A stretch of DNA of 44,768 bases, from the NCBI GenBank assembly GCA_031263525.1, contig JAISFP010000211.1:1-44768 (forward strand). The letters are read 5' to 3'. The DNA comes from Deltaproteobacteria bacterium. GTDB taxonomy: Bacteria > Desulfobacterota > Desulfarculia > Adiutricales > Adiutricaceae. The notes under the pieces are model-generated. The model searched no databases and was not told the DNA's origin. It worked only from the letters and a program-made list of their open reading frames with translations. Shown piece after piece: positions 7,474-15,578 of this stretch. Position numbers and translations under genes: made by a program. Position 1 is the stretch's first letter. The number at the start of each line of letters is the position of its first letter.

Positions 7474-8779
7474 CATCGGGGCGGCGGGCCGCGCGAGGCC
7501 GGGGGGGATCCTCCCTTCCGGAGTCGCCCCGCCCGCCGCCGACACCCGCGAACGCGTCCTCCCCGCCTGCCCCGGCCGGGCGGGGGAGGGCGTTCTGCGT
7601 CCGGCTCCCGGATTCTCCTCGGCCCGTTCCATGGCCCCCTTCGCCGGCCTCGGTCCGGCCCGTTCCATGGCCCCCATCGCCGACCTCGATCCTGTCCAGG
7701 CCATGGCTCCCATCTCCGACCTCGGTCCGTCCCGATCCTCAGGCCGTTACATGGCCCCCATCGTCAGCCTCGGTCCGGCTTGTTCCATGGCCCCCATCTC
7801 CGACCTCGGTCCTGTCCAGGCCATGGCCCCCATCTCCGACCTCGGTCCTGTCCAGGCCATGGCCTCCATCTCCGACCTCGGTCCTGTCCAGCCCATGGCC
7901 CTCTTCCCCAACCTCGGTCCGTCCAGATCCTCAGGCCGTTACATGGCCCCCATCGCCTGCCTTGGTCTTGCCCGGTCCTCGGGCCATTACATGGCCCCCA
8001 TCGCCGGCCTCGATCCTGTCCAGGCCATGGCCCTCTTCGCCGGCCTCGCTCCTGCCCGGTCCTCTGTCCGGTCCATGACCCGCGAGGCCTGCCTCGGTCC
8101 GGCCCGGTCCTCGGGCCGTCTCATGGCCCCCATCGTCAGCCTCGGTCCGGCTCGGTCCTCGGGCCGTCACATGGCCCCCATCGTCAGCCTCGGTCAGACA
8201 CGGTCCTCGGGCCGTCACATGGCCCGCATCGCCTGCCTCGGTCCGGCCCGGTCCTCGGGCCGTCACATGGCCCCCATCGCCTGCCCCGGTCCGGCCCGTT
8301 CCTCGGGCCGTCACATGGCCCCCATCGCCTGCCTCGGTCAGGCCCGGTCCTCGGGCCGTCACATGGCCCCCAACGCCTGCCGCGGTCCGGCCCGGTCCTC
8401 GGGTCGTCACATGGCCCACAACCCCGCTCTCGGTCCGGCCCGGTCCTCGGGCCGTCACATGGCCCACAACACCGCTCTCGGTCCGGCCCGGTCCTCGGGC
8501 CGTCACATGGCCCACACCACCGCTCTCGGTCCGGCCCGGTCCTCGGGCCGTCACATGACCCGCGACGCCAGCCTCGGTCCGGTCCGGTCCACTGGCCGGT
8601 CCTCTGTCCGGTCCATGACCCGCGACGCCCGCCTCGGTCCGGTCCGGACCACTGGCCGGTCCTCTGTCCGGTCCTTGGCCCGCGACGCCTGCCGCGCTCC
8701 CGGCCTGTCCTCGGGCCGTCACCTCGGCGGGCCATTCTGCCGGGACCGCTTTATCGAGGGAGGCGTGATCCGTGGCTGA
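7460..8779 (+). CDS. Repeat protein encoded between flhB and flhA
   Basis: 439 residues from GTG 7460, overlapping the end of flhB by 14 bases and the start of flhA (GTG 8772) by 8. These tight overlaps are the best argument that the frame is translated. After about 50 Pro/Ala/Gly-rich residues the protein is almost entirely repeats: 12-residue units (GPVQAMAPISDL), then ten 16-residue units (GPARSSGRHMAPIACL type), then two 20-residue units (GPVRSTGRSSVRSMTRDARL). It is strongly basic, with many Arg, no membrane segment and no recognised domain. Other frames on both strands are also open because every unit length is a multiple of three, so a non-coding minisatellite cannot be excluded. No homologous gene is known to me between flhB and flhA. 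Confidence 0.5.
   Translation: MPEADIGAAGRARPGGILPSGVAPPAADTRERVLPACPGRAGEGVLRPAPGFSSARSMAPFAGLGPARSMAPIADLDPVQAMAPISDLGPSRSSGRYMAPIVSLGPACSMAPISDLGPVQAMAPISDLGPVQAMASISDLGPVQPMALFPNLGPSRSSGRYMAPIACLGLARSSGHYMAPIAGLDPVQAMALFAGLAPARSSVRSMTREACLGPARSSGRLMAPIVSLGPARSSGRHMAPIVSLGQTRSSGRHMARIACLGPARSSGRHMAPIACPGPARSSGRHMAPIACLGQARSSGRHMAPNACRGPARSSGRHMAHNPALGPARSSGRHMAHNTALGPARSSGRHMAHTTALGPARSSGRHMTRDASLGPVRSTGRSSVRSMTRDARLGPVRTTGRSSVRSLARDACRAPGLSSGRHLGGPFCRDRFIEGGVIRG
8096..8695 (+). repeat. 48-bp minisatellite (10 units) plus two 60-bp units
   Basis: Ten head-to-tail 48-bp units begin at 8096, 8144, 8192 and so on (each starts GGTCCGGCCCGGTCCTCGGG or a close variant). Two 60-bp units follow, 8576-8635 and 8636-8695. 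Degenerate 36- and 48-bp relatives extend back to about 7620. All unit lengths keep the reading frame. Confidence 0.92.
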
Positions 8780-10991
8780 GGGCCTGGCGGGCAGGATAAT
8801 CGAGAAAGTCTCCGGCGGGGGGGGCGGCGACGTCATCCTCGGGCTGGGGGTGGTGGGGATACTCCTGGTATTCCTGTTCCCCATCCCCACGCCCGCCCTG
8901 GACCTGCTCCTCACGCTGAACGTGACGCTCTCGGTCATAGTCCTCCTGACTGCCCTCTACACCCTGAAGCCCCTGGACTTCTCGGTGTTCCCGTCCCTGC
9001 TGCTGATCCTGACCCTGTTCCGCCTGGCGTTGAACATAGGCTCCACGAGGCTCATCCTGCTGAACGGAGCCCAGGGCACGGACGCCGCAGGCGAGGTCAT
9101 CCAGGCCTTCGGGAACTTCGTGGTCGGCGGCAACTACGTGGTCGGCGTCATCATCTTCGTGATCCTGGTCATCATCAACTTCATGGTCATCACCAAGGGT
9201 TCCGGGAGGATAGCCGAGGTCGCGGCCCGCTTCACCCTGGACGCCATGCCCGGCAAGCAGATGGCCATAGACGCCGATCTCGCGGCCGGGCTCATCCAGG
9301 AGGCCGAGGCCAAGGCCAGGCGCGAGGTGATTGCCAGGGAGGCGGACTTCTACGGGGCCATGGACGGCGCGTCGAAGTTCGTGCGCGGGGACGCCATCGC
9401 CGGCATCCTTATTACAGTCATAAACATCGTGGGCGGCTTCGTCATAGGGGTCCTCCAGAACGGAATGGCCCCCGGCATCGCCGCCCAGACCTACACCGTC
9501 ATGACCGTGGGGGACGGGCTCGTGAGCCAGCTCCCGGCGCTCATGATCTCCACCGCGGCAGGCATCATAGTCTCCAGGGCGGGCTCCGAGGCGGCGATGT
9601 CCCGGGAGTTCACGGCGCAGTTCACCCTGCGCCACGAGGCCCTGGCGCTCTCCGGGGGGGTGGTCTTCTTCCTGGGCCTGCTCCCCGGGCTCCCCACGGT
9701 GGCGTTCTGCCTCACGGGCATAGTCATCTCGTCGGTGGCCTTCGCGCTGTGGCGCAAGAGGCGCATCGCCGCCGCCATGGCCGAGGGCAGGGGCCCGCGT
9801 CCGGGCGGCGGGGCACAGCCTCCGGGCTTCGCGGGGCTCCAGGGTCCCGCGCCGCCTCCGGGGACGCCGGGTGCGCCGCCGCCCCCCGGGGCGCCTCCCG
9901 GCCCGGTGCCGGGCGGGGCACCCGCCGCGCCCCCTGCGGTCGAGAAGGTGGAGGCGCTCCTGCCGCTGGACGTCCTGGAGCTCGAGGTGGGCTACGGGCT
10001 CATACCCCTCGTGGACGAGGAGCAGGGCGGCGAGCTCCTGGAGCGCATCCGCTCCATCAGGCGCCAGTTCGCGCTTGAGTCGGGCTTCATAGTGCCGCCC
10101 ATGCACGTGCGCGACAATTTGCAGCTGAGGCCGGGCGAGTACGCCATACTCATAAAGGGCGACGAGGTCGGCCGCGCCGAGATGATGGTGAAGCACCAGC
10201 TGGCCATGAACCCCGGCGACGCCAGGCGCGAGATACCCGGAATCCCCACGCGCGAGCCCGCCTTCGGGCTGGAGGCGCTGTGGATCCCCGAGGAGCGCAA
10301 GGACGAGGCCCAGCAGTTCGGCTGGACCGTGGTGACGCTCCCCTCTGTTATGGCTACCCACCTGACCGAGATCATAAGGGCCCACGCGGACGAGCTCATA
10401 TCCCGCCAGGACGTCCAGAAGCTCATAGACGGCGCCGCCCAGACCAACGAGAAGGTCGTGGAGGAGCTGGTCCCGGCGCTCCTCACCGTGGGCCAGGTCC
10501 AGAAGGTGCTCCAGAACCTCCTCCGCGAGAGGGTCTCCATAAGGGACATGCCCTCCATCCTGGAGGTGCTGGCCGACCACGCCCCCATCACCCACGACAC
10601 GGATCTCCTGACCGAGTTCGTGCGCCAGCGCCTGGCCAGGGGCATCGTCCGGAGCTACGTTACCCCCCAGGGGGAGCTGCCTCTCATGACCATAGGCGCG
10701 GACATAGAGGACGGCCTGGGCAGGAGCATCACCGAGACCGAGCGCGGGGCCTACCTGACCCTCGACCCGGACACCGGCCAGAGGATCCTGACGGCGGTCA
10801 ACAACGGCGTCCAGGTCCTGACCGGGCAGAACCTCCAGCCCGTGGTGCTCTGCTCGCCCATGGTCCGGAGGCACCTGAGGAAGCTCACCGAGCGGTTCAT
10901 CCCCAACCTGGTGGTGCTCTCGCACTCGGAGCTCACGTCCACCACGCGGCTAAAGATCATGGGGGAGGTGACCTTCGCCTATGCGGATTAA
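8772..10991 (+). CDS. flhA: FlhA, flagellar export gate protein
   Basis: 739 residues against the usual 690-700. FlhA forms the nonameric ring of the flagellar type III export gate; its cytoplasmic domain receives substrate-chaperone complexes. Eight hydrophobic segments fill the first 335 residues or so. The FHIPEP-family signature RFTLDAMPGKQMAIDADLAA starts at residue 153. The cytoplasmic domain runs from about 393 (VEALLPLDVLELEVGYGLIP) and ends in the usual RRHLRKLTERFIPNLVVLSH region. The extra length is a Pro/Gly-rich linker at about 338-392 (PPPGTPGAPPPPGAPPGP), exactly where the membrane and cytoplasmic halves join. The GTG start overlaps the previous frame by 8 bases; the 3' end overlaps flhF by 11. 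Confidence 0.97.
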   Translation: MAEGLAGRIIEKVSGGGGGDVILGLGVVGILLVFLFPIPTPALDLLLTLNVTLSVIVLLTALYTLKPLDFSVFPSLLLILTLFRLALNIGSTRLILLNGAQGTDAAGEVIQAFGNFVVGGNYVVGVIIFVILVIINFMVITKGSGRIAEVAARFTLDAMPGKQMAIDADLAAGLIQEAEAKARREVIAREADFYGAMDGASKFVRGDAIAGILITVINIVGGFVIGVLQNGMAPGIAAQTYTVMTVGDGLVSQLPALMISTAAGIIVSRAGSEAAMSREFTAQFTLRHEALALSGGVVFFLGLLPGLPTVAFCLTGIVISSVAFALWRKRRIAAAMAEGRGPRPGGGAQPPGFAGLQGPAPPPGTPGAPPPPGAPPGPVPGGAPAAPPAVEKVEALLPLDVLELEVGYGLIPLVDEEQGGELLERIRSIRRQFALESGFIVPPMHVRDNLQLRPGEYAILIKGDEVGRAEMMVKHQLAMNPGDARREIPGIPTREPAFGLEALWIPEERKDEAQQFGWTVVTLPSVMATHLTEIIRAHADELISRQDVQKLIDGAAQTNEKVVEELVPALLTVGQVQKVLQNLLRERVSIRDMPSILEVLADHAPITHDTDLLTEFVRQRLARGIVRSYVTPQGELPLMTIGADIEDGLGRSITETERGAYLTLDPDTGQRILTAVNNGVQVLTGQNLQPVVLCSPMVRRHLRKLTERFIPNLVVLSHSELTSTTRLKIMGEVTFAYAD

Positions 10992-13593
10992 GCGTTTCGC
11001 GGCCAAGGACCTGCCCTCCGTGGTGGGCCTCATCAAGGCGGAGTTCGGCCTCGCCGCCGTAATACTCTCCCAGAGGGAGAACTCCGAGACCGGGGAGGTG
11101 GAGGTGACCGCGGGGGTGCGCGAGGAGGACATCAACCCCGTGGCCCCGGCGTCCCCGCCGCCCCGGGCGTCCTCCGCCCCTCCGCAGCCACCGTCGGGCC
11201 AGGAAGGCCGGGAAAACCAGACAAACCAGACGGGCCAGGCCGGGCCCGGCCCGGGCGGCCCCTCTCCCGGTCGAGACCCTGGAGAATATCCGGGTGACGC
11301 AGACATTCCGGACTCGGGCGCCGCGTCCGGCGGAGGGACCTCCGGCTCCGCGCCTTACGGCTCCGGCGGCACTGCCTCCGGCTCCGGGGTTGCGGCTTCC
11401 GGCGCGGGCGACGCGGCTTCCGGCACTGGCTCCGCGGCTTACGGCGCGGGAGACGCGGCCTCCGGCTCAGCGGCTTACGGCACCGGCTCCGGCACCGCCT
11501 CCGTCCAGCCGGAGGGTTCCGGCCAGGGTCCGGCCCTCGGTCCCAGGCCCCTGGGCCGCCCGGCAACAGGTCCCGCCGCGGCTGCCGGTATGTACATGCG
11601 GTCCGGCGGGGGGCAGGCGGGAGGCGGGCAGGCGCCCGTTTCCGGACCGGGCGGGGACGGCCAGGGCCCTGAAGCCGGGCCGAAGGCCGGGGCCGGGCCG
11701 GGCTCGGGACCCGGCACCGGGCTGCCCGGAACGGGAGGCGCTGCTGACGGGGCGGCCTCCGGCGGGGCCCGCGAGTCTGCCGCGTCCCTTGCGGAAGGCG
11801 GGCGGGGTCTTTCCGGCGAAGGCGGTCCCCGGCAGGGGGACGCGTCCGGGGGGCGGGACTTTTCCGAAGTGCTCGACGACGAGAGCCCCATCCCGCTTAC
11901 CGAGGTGGTGTCGGGGCCCCATCCGGAGGACGCGGGGGACGCCTGGGCCGGCCTGCGGCGCGGGTCCTCGGGTACAGCCGGGTCCTCGGGTTCTTCCGGA
12001 CCTTCGGGGTATTCCGGCTCTCCGGGCTCTCCGGGCTCTTCCGGAGTTTCCGGGGCCCTCGGTCCTTACGCTTCTTCCGGGGCTTCAGGCCATGGCGGCC
12101 CCGCTTCAGGCCATGGCGGTCCCGCTCCAGGCCATGCCGGAGCCGTTTCAGGCCCTGCCGGTTCCGCGTCCGGGCCTGCAGGGGGATCCCGGCCAGGCGG
12201 CGCGGGGGAGGGGCAGGGCAAGACCGGACCAGCCCTCGGGGATTCCCGCTCCGGTGCGGGCCAGGGCCCGTCCCAGAAACGTCCCGCCGGGGCCGGCTCC
12301 GGCCAGGGCGGCGTCTCCATCTCCGCCCGGGCCCAGGGCAGGGCGGCATCCGGGGGCGGCTCCGTTCCGGGTTCCGGGGCCGGGGCGGGTTCCAGGGCGG
12401 GTGGAACAGGGGCCGGGGCAGGTCCGGCGGCAGCTCCGGGGACTGGCTCCGCTTCCGGCAGGGCCGGCCAGGGCGGCCGGGGCCAGGCGCCCGCGACAGG
12501 CCGGGGGGGCGCGGCGTCCGGCCCGGGGGGCGACTTCGCGGTGCTGGAGTCAGTGGGGCAGGGGACCCACACTCTTCCGGCGAGGGATCTGAAGCCCGCC
12601 AGGATGCGGCCGCGCACGGCCCCCGCCCAGGGGGCCATGCTGTACCGGGACTCCGAGGCCAGGGGCATGGGGGCCTTCTCCGTGGAGAGGGGCATCTCGG
12701 AGATGCGCTCGGATCTGGGGGATCGCCTGGGGGAACTGAAGGAGCTCCTCCTGGACCTGGCCCACCGCCAGAGCCTGGCCGAGAAGTGGAGGGACCGCGG
12801 CGAGCTGGTGGCCCTCTACAGGAGGCTCTTGGACACCGGCCTCGCCCCGGCCTACGCCAGGGAGTTCGTGGAGGCAGCCGCCGAGAGCCTCGCCGCCTGG
12901 GGCGGGGATCTGGGCGACCAGCTCCGCAAGACCGTGAGGCCCTTCATAAGGACCGTGCCCCCGGACAGGGCAGGGGCCAGGATCTTGGCCTTCACCGGCC
13001 CCACGGGCGGGGGCAAGACGGCCAGCCTCATGAAGGTCGCGGCGCTCATGAAGCAGAAGGGCAGGAAGTGCGCCATCATAAGCCTCGACACACTGAAGCT
13101 CGGGGCCGCGGAGGAGCTCCTGCAGTTCGCGAGGATCATGGGGGTGGGCCTGAAGTTCTGCCAGAGCCGCACCGAGTTCGCCGAGGCCCGCGAGCTCTTC
13201 GAGGGGGCCGACAGGATCCTCGTGGACACCAGCACGCGGGACTTCTTTCCGGGCCCTTCCGGCAAGGATCTCCCGGGGGCCCTGGCCGAGAGCGGCTCGG
13301 CCAACCTCCTGGTCCTGCCCGCCACCCACAAGAGCCAGGACCTCGCCCATGCCTGGAAGGCTGCCGCCGGACCATTCCTCATGGGGGCGGTCCTCACCAA
13401 GCTGGACGAGACGGTCTCCCTGGGGGGGGTGATAAACTTCGCGAGATCAGTAGGACCGGTTTTTGCATACTTCTCGAAGGGGTACAAGTCGCCGGGCGAC
13501 TTTGCCCCCGCCGACCCCGAGGCGCTCATGGACCTCTGGCTCGCCGCTCCGCCTGCCGGGGGCCCCGGGCAGGGCCAGGACCCTCCCGGATGA
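10981..13593 (+). CDS. flhF: FlhF, SRP-type GTPase, with a giant low-complexity insertion
   Basis: 870 residues; FlhF is normally about 370-450. It places flagella at the pole. The N-terminal B domain (MRIKRFAAKDLPSVVGLIKA, then AVILSQRENSETGEVEVTAG) is normal. Residues about 60-515 are an extreme Gly/Ser/Ala/Pro stretch with short repeats such as SGPSGYSGSPGSPGSSG. The N and G domains follow (about 540-865): P-loop GPTGGGKT at 673-680, SLDTLKLGAAEEL in place of the usual DTYRIGA-x-EQL, and the guanine motif TKLDE. The G3 motif reads DTSTRD where DTAGR is usual, so the conserved Gly is missing and hydrolysis or dimer activation may be altered. ATG 10981 overlaps flhA by 11 bases. Confidence 0.93.
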   Translation: MRIKRFAAKDLPSVVGLIKAEFGLAAVILSQRENSETGEVEVTAGVREEDINPVAPASPPPRASSAPPQPPSGQEGRENQTNQTGQAGPGPGGPSPGRDPGEYPGDADIPDSGAASGGGTSGSAPYGSGGTASGSGVAASGAGDAASGTGSAAYGAGDAASGSAAYGTGSGTASVQPEGSGQGPALGPRPLGRPATGPAAAAGMYMRSGGGQAGGGQAPVSGPGGDGQGPEAGPKAGAGPGSGPGTGLPGTGGAADGAASGGARESAASLAEGGRGLSGEGGPRQGDASGGRDFSEVLDDESPIPLTEVVSGPHPEDAGDAWAGLRRGSSGTAGSSGSSGPSGYSGSPGSPGSSGVSGALGPYASSGASGHGGPASGHGGPAPGHAGAVSGPAGSASGPAGGSRPGGAGEGQGKTGPALGDSRSGAGQGPSQKRPAGAGSGQGGVSISARAQGRAASGGGSVPGSGAGAGSRAGGTGAGAGPAAAPGTGSASGRAGQGGRGQAPATGRGGAASGPGGDFAVLESVGQGTHTLPARDLKPARMRPRTAPAQGAMLYRDSEARGMGAFSVERGISEMRSDLGDRLGELKELLLDLAHRQSLAEKWRDRGELVALYRRLLDTGLAPAYAREFVEAAAESLAAWGGDLGDQLRKTVRPFIRTVPPDRAGARILAFTGPTGGGKTASLMKVAALMKQKGRKCAIISLDTLKLGAAEELLQFARIMGVGLKFCQSRTEFAEARELFEGADRILVDTSTRDFFPGPSGKDLPGALAESGSANLLVLPATHKSQDLAHAWKAAAGPFLMGAVLTKLDETVSLGGVINFARSVGPVFAYFSKGYKSPGDFAPADPEALMDLWLAAPPAGGPGQGQDPPG

Positions 13594-14439
13594 TCTCGGG
13601 CGGCCCGCGGGGGGACGCCGGCGGTTCCGGGGACAGCCTGGCAGATACGGGGTCTGATGTCGGGATGGCAAGGTAGATGTTGGCGCTGATGCCGACAATG
13701 TCCTTGCTGACGCAGATGTCGGGCCGGCGCTTGAGCCGGAGGCTGATGCCGGTGATGTCCATGCTGACGATGTCGGGCCGGTGCTGGAGTCGGAGGCAGA
13801 TGCCGATGATGTCCAGGCAGATGTTGATGAAGAGCCAGAGCTGAGCTGAAGATGAAGACGGTGCGGGGGATGACGGCGATCAGGCCCGGACGGCTCGTCG
13901 GGCACCCCCTGATGCCGCAAGACGGGGTCTCACAGAGGTTCCGGCGCATTCTCCTGCCCTGGCGCAAACCTCAGGGGACGCTTGAACGTGCCTCCCCTTC
14001 CCTGGAGGGAAATCTGACAGGGTGCCAGAGATCCCCCCGCTCAGGACGGACGGCCCCCGCCTCCGCTTTCCGTTGCCCCGGCCCCATTCCGGGGCGGCCG
14101 CCTCCCCCGACACCCCTCTCCGGGCCAAGGGAGACCGGACGTGGAGGCAAAATCTGCCTCCCCCCTTGACCGGCTTCATGCCCTCGCGCGTGCCGGAACG
14201 CGGCCGAAGCCGCCCGCGGGGCCTGCCCCGGGCCCCACAACCGCCTCAAAGACCGCTATAATGGTTATGGAGTCTCCCCCCGGACCCCGAACCTGCCTGC
14301 CCGGACGCCGGCTTTGCGGCTCCGGGTCTCCCGAGCCGGCAGCCGGCCGTCCCGGCTTCCCGAACTCTCGGCCTCCGGGCCTTCCCGGCTTTCGCGCCCT
14401 TCCCGACCTCCAGCCCCTTCTCGGCTTTCCGGGCCTCCC
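13594..14439. other. flhF-flhG gap, no gene, with a short direct repeat
   Basis: flhF and flhG usually touch; here 1.08 kb separates them. Around 13688-13850 a degenerate 50-60-bp unit (GATGTCGGGCCGG..., TGATGTCC) is repeated two to three times. It leaves one plus frame open that reads DVGPALEPEADAG-like acidic peptides but has no start codon. It may be the eroded tail of a coding sequence. The rest is GC-rich with nothing recognised. Confidence 0.5.
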
Positions 14440-14640
14440 GGGCCTCCCGGGCTTCCCGGCCTTCCGGCCTTCCGGCCTTCCGGCTTTCCGGCCTTCCGGC
14501 CTTCCGGCCTTCCGGCCTTCCGGCCTTCCGGGCCTTCCGGCCTTCCGGGCCTCCCGGCCCTTCCGGCTTTCCGGGCCTCCCGGCCCTTCCGGCTTTCCGG
14601 GCCTCCCGGCTTTCAGGGCCTCCCGGCCCCCCCGCGCCTC
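14440..14640. repeat. Octanucleotide microsatellite (GGCCTTCC)n
   Basis: An 8-bp unit, GGCCTTCC, runs for about ten near-perfect copies (about 14456-14550), then decays into CCTCCCGG and GGCTTTCC variants up to flhG. Eight bases rotate the frame, so 24 bp encode eight residues (RKAGRPEG on the minus strand). The GGCC core is self-complementary. Its position directly before the flhG ribosome binding site makes length variation potentially regulatory. Confidence 0.88.
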
Positions 14641-14675
14641 GCCTGGCGCGTCCACGACTTCTTAAGGTGTCCATA

Positions 14676-15578
14676 ATGAGCAAAGCCCCAGACAAGCCCC
14701 GAGGGGGGCACCCGCCCGTCACGACTCAGGGGGCCTCCGGCCTGGCCGCGATCCCCCGCTCCCCCAGGGTCATAGCCGTCTCCAGCGGCAAGGGCGGGGT
14801 GGGCAAGTCCAACCTGACGCTGTCTCTGGCCCTGGCGCTGGCCAGCCTCAAGAAGAAGGTCCTCATCTGGGACGCGGACCTGGGACTCGCCAACACGGAC
14901 GTGCTCCTGGGCATCCGCACGCGCTACACCATCCACGACTGGCTGAAGGGGTCGAAGACCCTGGAGGAGATAGTGATAGACGTGCCCGGGGGCATCTCCA
15001 TACTGCCGGCGGCGAGCGGGATACTGGAGCTCTCGGACATCACCAGGGAGGAGAAGGAGAGGCTCATCTCCGACTTCAAGGGCTGGCGCGGGGACCTGGA
15101 CTTCATGCTCATCGACACAGCCGCCGGGATCGGCCAGAACGTCATCTTCTTCAACCTGGTGGCCTCCGAGCACATAGTGGTGCTCACGAACGAGCCGACC
15201 TCCATAACCGACGCCTACGCCTTCATAAAGTCGCTCGCCACCAAGCACCGGCAGACCGGCTTCTACATCCTTCCCAACATGGTCGCCGACCTCCACGAGG
15301 CCAAGAAGGTCTTCAAGCTCCTGGCCGACGTGGCGGGCAAGCACCTTCCCCAGGTCTCCCTGGATCTGGCGGGCTTCGTGCCCCGGGACGACGCCGTCCC
15401 GGATGCGGTCAGGCGCCAGAGCCCGTTCTTCTCCCTGTACCCGGCCTCCGAGGCCTCGAGGAAGGTCCTCGAGACCGCGAGAAGGCTCCTGTCCGTCGAG
15501 CCGCCCCCGCCCGAGAGGGAGGGGGGCATAGCGCTCCTGATAGACAGGCTGGGCGCTAGCCCCCTGGCGGTGAACTGA
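14676..15578 (+). CDS. flhG: FlhG (FleN/YlxH), MinD-type ATPase controlling flagellar number
   Basis: 300 residues from ATG 14676. A GTG at 14667 is also in frame, but the ATG has AAGG (14664-14667) about 8 bases upstream. The deviant Walker A is SSGKGGVGKSN, followed by WDADLGLANTDVLLG, the MinD-like DTAAGIGQNV (switch II), and NEPTSITDAYAFIKSL. FlhG binds ATP, dimerises on the membrane and activates the FlhF GTPase, which limits flagella to the right number. The C-terminal amphipathic tail is present in outline (FFSLYPASEASRKVLETARRLL). The usual N-terminal DQA-x-LR motif that stimulates FlhF is not obvious; the first 20 residues are Pro/Gly-rich instead. The stop overlaps the fliA start (TGATG). 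Confidence 0.95.
   Translation: MSKAPDKPRGGHPPVTTQGASGLAAIPRSPRVIAVSSGKGGVGKSNLTLSLALALASLKKKVLIWDADLGLANTDVLLGIRTRYTIHDWLKGSKTLEEIVIDVPGGISILPAASGILELSDITREEKERLISDFKGWRGDLDFMLIDTAAGIGQNVIFFNLVASEHIVVLTNEPTSITDAYAFIKSLATKHRQTGFYILPNMVADLHEAKKVFKLLADVAGKHLPQVSLDLAGFVPRDDAVPDAVRRQSPFFSLYPASEASRKVLETARRLLSVEPPPPEREGGIALLIDRLGASPLAVN

Noticed and set aside
8751-10925. 724-codon minus-strand frame
   Set aside because: Antisense shadow of the unmistakable flhA.
13688-13852. Small acidic repeat protein after flhF
   Set aside because: The open frame has no start codon after its upstream stop (13655). It may be a relic, but it cannot be called a gene.
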